Positions 57,288 through 64,000 of a stretch of 64,000 nucleotides of DNA are shown here, piece by piece. This stretch comes from Clostridia bacterium UC5.1-1E11. GTDB taxonomy: Bacteria; Bacillota; Clostridia; Oscillospirales; Acutalibacteraceae. The stretch is taken from assembly GCA_001305115.1 (NCBI GenBank), contig BCAA01000011.1, positions 39,151-103,150 of the forward strand. Reading direction: 5' to 3'. Under the pieces are notes generated by a model, which was given only the letters and a program-made list of their open reading frames with translations, was not told the origin of the DNA and made no database searches. A program made the translations under genes and the position numbers. How positions within the stretch are numbered: the stretch's first letter is position 1; each line of letters begins with the position of its first letter.

Positions 57288-57386
57288 ATGCTTGATTTAG
57301 CAATGTTGGCGATACTAGCTGTTAGCTTTGGACTAGTCGGCCTATTAATCCATTGGTGTCATAAACAGGTAGATACGCTCGAATGA
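57288..57386 (+). CDS. 32-residue membrane peptide upstream of kdpF
   Basis: ATG 57288 follows AAGGGGGAAATTGAG. It encodes MLDLAMLAILAVSFGLVGLL followed by IHWCHKQVDTLE. One hydrophobic helix, then a polar tail with His, Cys and Lys. It ends 13 bp before kdpF, whose Shine-Dalgarno sequence (GGAGGAAG) begins at its stop. It resembles small proteins that precede kdpF in some Firmicutes and is likely a Kdp accessory peptide, but this is inference. Confidence 0.65.
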   Translation: MLDLAMLAILAVSFGLVGLLIHWCHKQVDTLE

Positions 57387-57399
57387 AGGAGGAAGTATT

Positions 57400-57477
57400 A
57401 TGATAATACTTGGAGCTATTGTGTTGCTAATGGGTGTCTATCTGGTCTATGCATTGGTACACCCGGAAAAATTCTAA
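57400..57477 (+). CDS. kdpF: KdpF small subunit
   Basis: 25 residues, one transmembrane helix: MIILGAIVLLMGVYLVYALV, then HPEKF. Length, the YLVYALVHPEKF ending and the position directly before kdpA match KdpF, which stabilises the KdpABC complex in the membrane. ATG 57400 follows AGGAGGAAG. Confidence 0.92.
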   Translation: MIILGAIVLLMGVYLVYALVHPEKF

Positions 57478-57498
57478 AGCTTACAGGAGGACATCATT

Positions 57499-59264
57499 AT
57501 GCTGCAGCTCGCATTGACGATTCTCATTTATTTGATAATCGTCATTCCGGTGGGTATTTATGTTTACCACATTGCGGCCGGAAAACATACATTTGCTGAT
57601 CCTGTATTTAACCGCATTGACGGTGCAATCTACAAGGTCAGCGGAATCAATCCGCAAAAAGGCATGAATTGGAAAGTCTATGCGATCGCTCTGCTTGGGA
57701 CGAACGCAGTGATGGTTCTGATTGGGTATATTATCTTACGAATTCAGAGCATTGGCTTTTCAACCCGAATGGAATCGGGAACATGGAAGAAACCCTTTCG
57801 TTCAATACGATCATCAGCTTTATGACGAACACCAACCTCCAACACTATTCGGGTGAGTCGGGGCTTTCCTATCTCTCTCAGATGTTGGTCATCACATTTA
57901 TGATGTTCGTTTCGGCTGCAACCGGTTATGCTGCTTGTATCGCGTTTATCCGCGGCCTTGCAGGAAAGACCAAGGACAATGTCGGCAATTTCTTTGTAGA
58001 CCTTGTTCGCATTACTACCCGTGTGTTGCTTCCGTTTTCAATTGTTGGCGGCCTTCTGTTGGTCTGGCAGGGTGTTCCGCAGAACTTCAGCGGCAATGTA
58101 GTGGTAGATACCATTGAAGGAGCGAAGCAGGTCATCGCAATGGGACCGGTTGCCGCTCTGGAAATCATTAAACACCTTGGTACAAATGGTGGTGGATTCA
58201 TCGGTGCAAACTCGACCACCCCAATTGAGAACCCGACGATCATCTCCAACTTGATCGAACTTTACTCCATGATGTTGTTGCCGGGCGCATGCGTTATCAC
58301 CTTTGGCAAGATGGTCAGAGACCGCAAGCGTGTGCTGGCACAGGAAAATGGAGAGGCTTTGGAAGCTCAAAAAGGAAAGTCCCGCAAGAGCTTTACCGTA
58401 TGGATGTATGGCCGCGAAGGAAGAACCATCTTTGCTGCGATGGGCATTATCTTCCTGATTGGTTTGAGTGTTTGCTTCTGGGCAGAAACACAGGGAAACC
58501 CGGCGCTTGCGGATGTCGGCTTAAGCCAGTCCATGGGTAGCATGGAAGGTAAGGAAGTTCGGTTTGGTATTGCACAATCTGCAATGTTTACGACAACAAC
58601 GACTTCCTTTACAACTGGTACAGTCAACAACATGCATGATACCTTGACTCCATTGGGTGGTATGATCCCTCTACTCCACATGATGTTGAACGTCGTGTTT
58701 GGCGGCAAAGGCGTCGGCCTGATGAATATGATTATGTACGCCATCCTCGCTGTGTTTATCTGCGGCTTGATGATTGGACGTACACCAGAATACCTCGGTA
58801 AAAAGATCGAAGGGCGTGAGATGAAACTCACAGCACTGTGCATCATCATCCACCCGTTCCTAATCCTCATGTTCTCTGCAATTGCCGTTGGAACACCTGC
58901 CGGCTTGGAGGGGCTTACCAATCCTAGCTTCCACGGTTTGTCTCAGGTGCTGTATGAATACGCATCCTCTGCGGCAAACAATGGTTCCGGTTTTGAAGGC
59001 TTGGCAGATAACACTGCATTCTGGAATATCACCGCTGGACTTGCCATGTTCTTTGGCCGTTATCTGTCCATTGTGATTCAGTTGGCGATTGCCGGTTCTC
59101 TGATGAAGAAGCGTTTTGTCAATGAATCGGTCGGTACATTACACACCGATACTCTTTCGTTTGCTGTGATCCTTGTTGCGGTGGTTTACATTTTCGCTGC
59201 ATTGACCTTCTTCCCGGTACTGGCTCTCGGCCCGATTGCGGAACATCTCACCCTCTGGGCGTAA
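57499..59264 (+). CDS. kdpA: K+-transporting ATPase subunit A, one-base frameshift
   Basis: About 588 residues when corrected. The K+ channel-like subunit with the repeated pore loops visible: TNTNLQHYSGE, FIRGLAGK, TNGGGFIGANSTTPIENP, TTTTTSFTTGTVNNMHDTLTPLGG and ANNGSGFEGLADNT. The frame breaks near 57756, where GGCTTTTCAAC lacks one T; with TTTTT it reads IGFFNPNGIGNMEETLSFN. A homopolymer sequencing error is likely because all other kdp genes are intact. ATG 57499 follows ACAGGAGGAC. Confidence 0.93.
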
Positions 59265-59279
59265 GGAGGAACTACTGAA

Positions 59280-61334
59280 ATGAGTAAAAAACATAATCAA
59301 AAGCTGATTACACCCGAAATTGTGCGTCAGGCTGTGATTGGTTCCTTTGTAAAACTGAATCCGCGCTATATGATGAAGAATCCTGTGATGTTCGTCGTAG
59401 AAGTCGGCTTCTTTATTACATTGATCCTTTCCATTTTTCCGAGCCTGTTTGGCGATCAGGCGGCAAGTAATCTGCGTACTTATAATATCATTGTTTCAAT
59501 CATTCTCTTCATCACGGTTCTGTTTGCAAACTTTGCAGAGTCTGTGGCGGAAGGCCGTGGTAAGGCGCAGGCAGCTAGCTTGAAGAAAACCCAGAAAGAA
59601 ACACAGGCTCGCCTGTTAAAAGAGGACGGTTCGGAACAGATCGTTCTTTCCAATGAACTGAAAAAGGGCGATATCGTTATGGTCTCCGCAGGAGAAATTA
59701 TCCCCGGCGATGGCGAGGTCATCGAGGGAATTGCTTCTGTAGATGAGTCTGCAATTACTGGCGAATCCGCTCCTGTGGTACGTGAATCCGGCGGCGACTT
59801 CTGCTCGGTTACAGGTGGTACGACCATTGTTTCAGACTGGCTGAAAATCCGCATCACTTCGGAACCAGGCAACAGCTTCCTGGATCGTATGATTGCACTT
59901 GTAGAAGGCGCTTCTCGTAAGAAAACGCCGAACGAGATTGCATTGAATACCTTGTTGGTTTCCCTGACCATTATTTTCATGATCGTAATTGTCACGTTGT
60001 ATCCGATCGGCATCTACTCCGGGGTACAGTTGCAGACCTCTACACTGATTGCCTTGGCTGTTTGCTTGATTCCGACCACCATCGGCGGTCTGCTGTCCGC
60101 CATTGGCATCGCTGGTATGGACCGTGTGACTCGTTTCAACGTCATCGCTATGTCCGGTAAGGCAGTTGAAGCCTGCGGCGACGTAGACACGATGATTCTG
60201 GATAAGACTGGTACGATCACCTATGGCAACCGTCTGGCTGCTGACTTCTTCCCGGTGGGCGGCGCCAACCGCAGCGATCTGGTTCGTTGTGCAGCTTTGA
60301 CCAGCTTGCATGACACAACGCCGGAAGGAAAATCGACTCTGGAACTTGCCCGCCGGATGGGGGACAACAGTACAGAGACAGAGGGCTCCAATTTCATCGA
60401 ATTTACGGCACAGACCCGTATGAGCGGTGTGGATCTTCCGAATGGAACAAAGATCCGCAAAGGTGCGGCAGAAGCGATTGAAGAGTATGTAAAAGCCCAA
60501 GGGGGCAAAATCCCGGCAGATCTTCATGAGCAGGTCAACAAGATTTCCAGTTTGGGCGGTACGCCTTTGACGGTGTGTGAAAATGATCGTATCCTGGGCG
60601 TGATCTACCTCAAGGATACTGTAAAGCCCGGTATGGTAGAGCGTTTTGAACGCCTGCGTGCCATTGGTATTAAGACCATTATGTGTACGGGCGATAACCC
60701 ATTGACAGCAGCCACCATTGCAAAAGAGGCTGGCGTAGATGGTTTTATTGCAGAGTGCAAGCCAGAAGATAAGATCGATGTGATTAAGAAGGAACAGGCA
60801 GAGGGCAAGATTGTGGCTATGACCGGTGACGGTACGAACGATGCCCCGGCTCTGGCACAGGCAAATGTGGGCCTGGCAATGAACAGTGGTACAACTGCTG
60901 CAAAGGAAGCGGCAAACATGGTCGATTTGGACTCTGACCCGACGAAGATCCTCGAGGTTGTCGAAATTGGCAAGCAGCTCTTGATTACCCGCGGTAGCCT
61001 GACGACCTTCTCTATTGCAAACGACATTGCAAAATATTTTGCAATTATCCCGGCAATGTTCATGCTTGCCATCCCGCAAATGAATGTCCTGAATATCATG
61101 GATCTGGCAACACCCTACAGTGCAATTTTGTCGGCTTTGATTTTTAACGCAATCATTATTCCTTGCCTCATTCCTCTTGCCATGAAGGGTGTCAAATACC
61201 GCCCGATGTCATCTGGAAAGCTGTTGGCAAGAAATATGATGATCTACGGCGTAGGCGGTGTGATTACTCCGTTCATTGGCATCAAGATTATCGATATGCT
61301 CATCCATCCGCTGCTTACCCTCATTGGACTGTAA
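59280..61334 (+). CDS. kdpB: K+-transporting P-type ATPase subunit B
   Basis: 684 residues, intact. Catalytic subunit: actuator TGES ([10 protein letters not shown]), phosphorylation motif [10 protein letters not shown] with D308, nucleotide-binding KGAAEAI, hinge [25 protein letters not shown]. About seven membrane helices. Starts 15 bp after kdpA with AAGGAGGAAC and ends 15 bp before kdpC. Powers K+ uptake by the KdpFABC complex. Confidence 0.98.
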   Translation: MSKKHNQKLITPEIVRQAVIGSFVKLNPRYMMKNPVMFVVEVGFFITLILSIFPSLFGDQAASNLRTYNIIVSIILFITVLFANFAESVAEGRGKAQAASLKKTQKETQARLLKEDGSEQIVLSNELKKGDIVMVSAGEIIPGDGEVIEGIASVDESAITGESAPVVRESGGDFCSVTGGTTIVSDWLKIRITSEPGNSFLDRMIALVEGASRKKTPNEIALNTLLVSLTIIFMIVIVTLYPIGIYSGVQLQTSTLIALAVCLIPTTIGGLLSAIGIAGMDRVTRFNVIAMSGKAVEACGDVDTMILDKTGTITYGNRLAADFFPVGGANRSDLVRCAALTSLHDTTPEGKSTLELARRMGDNSTETEGSNFIEFTAQTRMSGVDLPNGTKIRKGAAEAIEEYVKAQGGKIPADLHEQVNKISSLGGTPLTVCENDRILGVIYLKDTVKPGMVERFERLRAIGIKTIMCTGDNPLTAATIAKEAGVDGFIAECKPEDKIDVIKKEQAEGKIVAMTGDGTNDAPALAQANVGLAMNSGTTAAKEAANMVDLDSDPTKILEVVEIGKQLLITRGSLTTFSIANDIAKYFAIIPAMFMLAIPQMNVLNIMDLATPYSAILSALIFNAIIIPCLIPLAMKGVKYRPMSSGKLLARNMMIYGVGGVITPFIGIKIIDMLIHPLLTLIGL

Positions 61335-61349
61335 GGAGGACGTTACGAT

Positions 61350-62018
61350 ATGAAAGACTCTGTAAAAGATTTTCTACACGGTACCAAGCAGGCTGTTCTT
61401 GTGACGATCGTCCTGTTACTGCTTTGCGGATTTTTGTTCCCGGTGGTTCTGTCCGGTCTTTCTTCGGTATTCTTCCCACATCAGGCGGGCGGTAGCATGA
61501 TCACAGTCAATGGTCAGGCAGTTGGCGCTGAAAATGTTGGGCAAGAGTTTACCCAGGATTATTATTTGTGGAGCCGTCCTTCGGCATATCACTACAATGT
61601 GTATGTAGAGGACGAAGATGGGAATCAATACTATAATGATGGAACAGAGTTCCCCGGAATTGGTTCTGGTTCAAACAACTATGCTCCTTCCAATCCGGCT
61701 TTGGCAGAAAGAGTGGAGGCAGACATCGCAACATTCTTGGAAAAGAATCCGGATGTGAAGCGCGAAGACATTCCGACCGATCTTCTAACGGCTTCTGGTT
61801 CTGGCTTGGACCCGCATATCTCGCCGGAATCAGCCGAAATTCAGATTCCGAGAATTGTTGAAGCCTCCGGCTTAAGTGAAGAGCAGATTCGTGAAATCAT
61901 CGCAAACCACACAAGTGGAAAGGTATTGGGCATCTTTGGAGAGAACACCGTGAATGTTTTGAAGGTGAATCTCGACATTGCCCAGGCCATGGGACTTTTG
62001 ACTGTGGATGCGGAATAA
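61350..62018 (+). CDS. kdpC: K+-transporting ATPase subunit C
   Basis: 222 residues. One N-terminal transmembrane helix (AVLVTIVLLLLCGFLFPVVLSGL), then the conserved extracytoplasmic part: FTQDYYLWSRPSAYHYN, GSGSNNYAPSNPALAERV, PTDLLTASGSGLDPHISPESAEIQIPRI, TSGKVLGIFGENTVNVLKVN. ATG 61350 follows AAGGAGGACG. Normal length and intact. Confidence 0.97.
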   Translation: MKDSVKDFLHGTKQAVLVTIVLLLLCGFLFPVVLSGLSSVFFPHQAGGSMITVNGQAVGAENVGQEFTQDYYLWSRPSAYHYNVYVEDEDGNQYYNDGTEFPGIGSGSNNYAPSNPALAERVEADIATFLEKNPDVKREDIPTDLLTASGSGLDPHISPESAEIQIPRIVEASGLSEEQIREIIANHTSGKVLGIFGENTVNVLKVNLDIAQAMGLLTVDAE

Positions 62019-62042
62019 TTGAGACGGTTGAGGTGATTGATC

Positions 62043-62927
62043 TTGCTGCACCCATATCAAGAGGCATCCCGTATACAAATATCGCTTCCAAGAGTTCCCC
62101 AAGGAAATACACCGGGTCAGGAACTTCTCTCCTTGTTCAGCAGTGTGAATAGTTGGCTGGGAGAGGTTCCTGTGGTCCACGGTTCCCTGCAAGGAAAAAC
62201 CATCTATGTGCTTTATCAAAACGTTGTATTTTACATCGAGGATTTTTGGGAGTCATTTGGTTTGAATATGGCCGCAATTCATCGAGCTTGGCCAGTCTGT
62301 GTCTTTGGAACGGCTAAAAATCAGGAAACGGTTCGGCTATCGACCGAAGTGGAGGATGGTTCTGTTCAATTTATACAACAGAGTATTTCGGGAAGAAGTA
62401 CAGATAGCCTAGTGACACTTTGTTTCCAAATTGAGTGCCCAGAGGAAGAGACAACAAAAAGTTTGTGCCATCTTTTGACAGCGATGAATTGGCATACGGA
62501 TATTGCAGCAATGGCTTGGACGGATGTCGACTTCCTGAGAGCCCAAGATCTGATTTTAGATCCAAATGCTCGAGGACTATTCTGTTATGTAGGAGCAGAC
62601 CCGGATGCCACCCACAGCGATTGCCTGTTATCTCTGAGCTTTGCCCAGAGAATCGCTGTGTGGAATGCTTTTCTGCGGGATGGATTTGAGCCGATTGAGT
62701 TCGATTGGCTCGCGGATGAAATCTCCGAGAACTCTATTAGCGATCGTATGGAATGGGAGTTGGCTCTTCGTGAGGCCATGGAGCAATTGCATTTTCGGGT
62801 TGTCAATCAGGAAAAGTCCTTTGAGCTGTTTGATGGAGCGGGGCGCAGGCTTTATTTTGGAGCCGATTGCCGCCGAGCTGCAGAACGTGCATTGATCAAG
62901 ATCCTATTTCCTCTCAATTACCAGTAA
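62043..62927 (+). CDS. uncharacterised protein at the end of the kdp operon
   Basis: 294 residues from TTG 62043 (GAGGTGA 9 nt upstream; TTG 62037 is an alternative). Soluble, with VNSWLGEVPVVHGSLQGKTIYVLYQNVVFYIEDFW at the N-terminus and VCVFGTAKNQETVRLSTEVEDGSVQF following. No membrane segment or known motif. It lies 24 bp after kdpC and before a terminator, so it is probably cotranscribed with kdpFABC. Function unknown. Confidence 0.65.
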   Translation: MLHPYQEASRIQISLPRVPQGNTPGQELLSLFSSVNSWLGEVPVVHGSLQGKTIYVLYQNVVFYIEDFWESFGLNMAAIHRAWPVCVFGTAKNQETVRLSTEVEDGSVQFIQQSISGRSTDSLVTLCFQIECPEEETTKSLCHLLTAMNWHTDIAAMAWTDVDFLRAQDLILDPNARGLFCYVGADPDATHSDCLLSLSFAQRIAVWNAFLRDGFEPIEFDWLADEISENSISDRMEWELALREAMEQLHFRVVNQEKSFELFDGAGRRLYFGADCRRAAERALIKILFPLNYQ

Positions 62928-62975
62928 AATTTGATTTCTTCCTATTTCACGCTTTGCCTTGAAATAGATCGATCG

Positions 62976-62999
62976 AAAGCCTAGCATCTGCTAGGCTTT
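62976..62999 (+). terminator. terminator after the kdp operon
   Basis: AAAGCCTAG (62976-62984) pairs with CTAGGCTTT (62991-62999), followed by TTGTTTTTTT. Confidence 0.85.
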
Positions 63000-63009
63000 T
63001 TGTTTTTTT

Positions 63010-63436
63010 AGATACTGTTGAAAAGTGCAAGGAGGTGTTGCAACTGCTCTTTTGGCGTTTCTCTGTCATTTGCCAAGACAACATAACACACAAATTGAAA
63101 GGGTACTAGATGCTTACAATTGCTTATCGTGAGTTCGGAAAATTCCATAAGAATTATTATAACGATCAATTCAAAGTTTGATGGGACTTTGACGTTTCAA
63201 AGAACCTGGTTCAGTTTGGCTCTTTTTGAAAGGGATATGTAGGAAATCTGGCAACAATCATTCCAGGACAAACGCCGCCCAAGTAGAGGACAAGGACGGC
63301 GTCTTCCATTCAGAAACGAAAAAGAAAAAATCTTTTCGGTTCCTCAGTTACCTTTATATTTTATTGGAATTTGAAACTATCATAAAAAGCGAAGCGAATG
63401 ATTTCTCACTTGCGACCGTTGCTTTTGTTTTCCATA
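63010..63436. other. intergenic region between kdp operon and collagen-like gene
   Basis: No gene supported. ACGCCG/CGGCGT arms near 63270-63302 could form a terminator for the minus-strand collagen-like gene. Otherwise featureless and AT-rich. Confidence 0.35.

Positions 63437-64000
<564 letters not shown>

Noticed and set aside
59832..61079. Long open frame on the minus strand across kdpB (415 codons)
   Set aside because: It is antisense to a highly conserved P-type ATPase and is explained by codon usage; no ribosome-binding site or family match.

Overview
The window looks like a chromosomal segment of a spore-forming, low-to-moderate GC Firmicute of class Clostridia, most likely an Oscillospiraceae/Ruminococcaceae gut bacterium. 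This is an inference from gene content: a GerA-family germinant-receptor subunit, two BclA-like collagen-repeat genes, a flavodoxin/ferredoxin (EFR1-type) protein, a DUF3795 protein, YtrA-type GntR/ABC genes, strong Shine-Dalgarno sequences and TTGACA-N17-TATAAT promoters. No rRNA, tRNA or CRISPR array was seen.

1-1271 is the end of guaA (GMP synthase), whose glutaminase domain appears to lack its catalytic core. The 3' end of guaA is used as an integration site. A core GAGTGGGA(A/G)T recurs at 1260, 13078 and 19814 and divides 1.26 to about 22.1 kb into three tandem, related integrative and mobilizable elements. Element A (1260-13077) is the most complete. It has a divergent repressor/excisionase/tyrosine-integrase module, a ribbon-helix-helix protein, a RepA-like AAA ATPase ending inside a GTGACG repeat array, a hairpin-rich oriT-like region, a Pre/Mob relaxase, and cargo made of a type IIS restriction-modification operon plus an Abi_C-type abortive infection gene. 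Element B (13078-19813) and element C (from 19814) are decayed relatives that keep relics of the repressor and ATPase but have lost the integrase. B also carries a relaxase relic and acetyltransferase, MATE and acetyltransferase cargo.

22.8-38.6 kb is a co-oriented accessory block. A TetR regulator is followed by about ten genes rich in domains known from bacterial immunity (polyimmunity) loci: a zinc-ribbon protein, an FGE-like/DUF4241 fusion, DUF5713, LRR plus NTF2-like, a 1041-residue TPR/SuFu protein and DUF4253. Gene relics lie between them and no toxin gene is visible.

38.8-64 kb is core-like: a GntR-controlled ABC-2 transporter under a 47-bp palindrome, pyrE, radC-uvrB-uvrA (DNA repair), an ECF sigma factor with a DUF4367 membrane partner, an EFR1 flavodoxin/ferredoxin, a DUF3795 protein, an orphan GerA-type gene, a collagen-like relic, the complete kdp potassium system (kdpDE, a 32-codon membrane ORF, kdpFABC and an unknown gene), and at the edge a collagen-like gene running out of the window.

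Several genes that should be intact (uvrA twice, radC, kdpA, and several accessory genes) are broken by single-base indels, mostly in or beside homopolymers. Sequencing or assembly error is the simplest explanation. The relics in elements B and C are different: they carry multiple lesions and large deletions.
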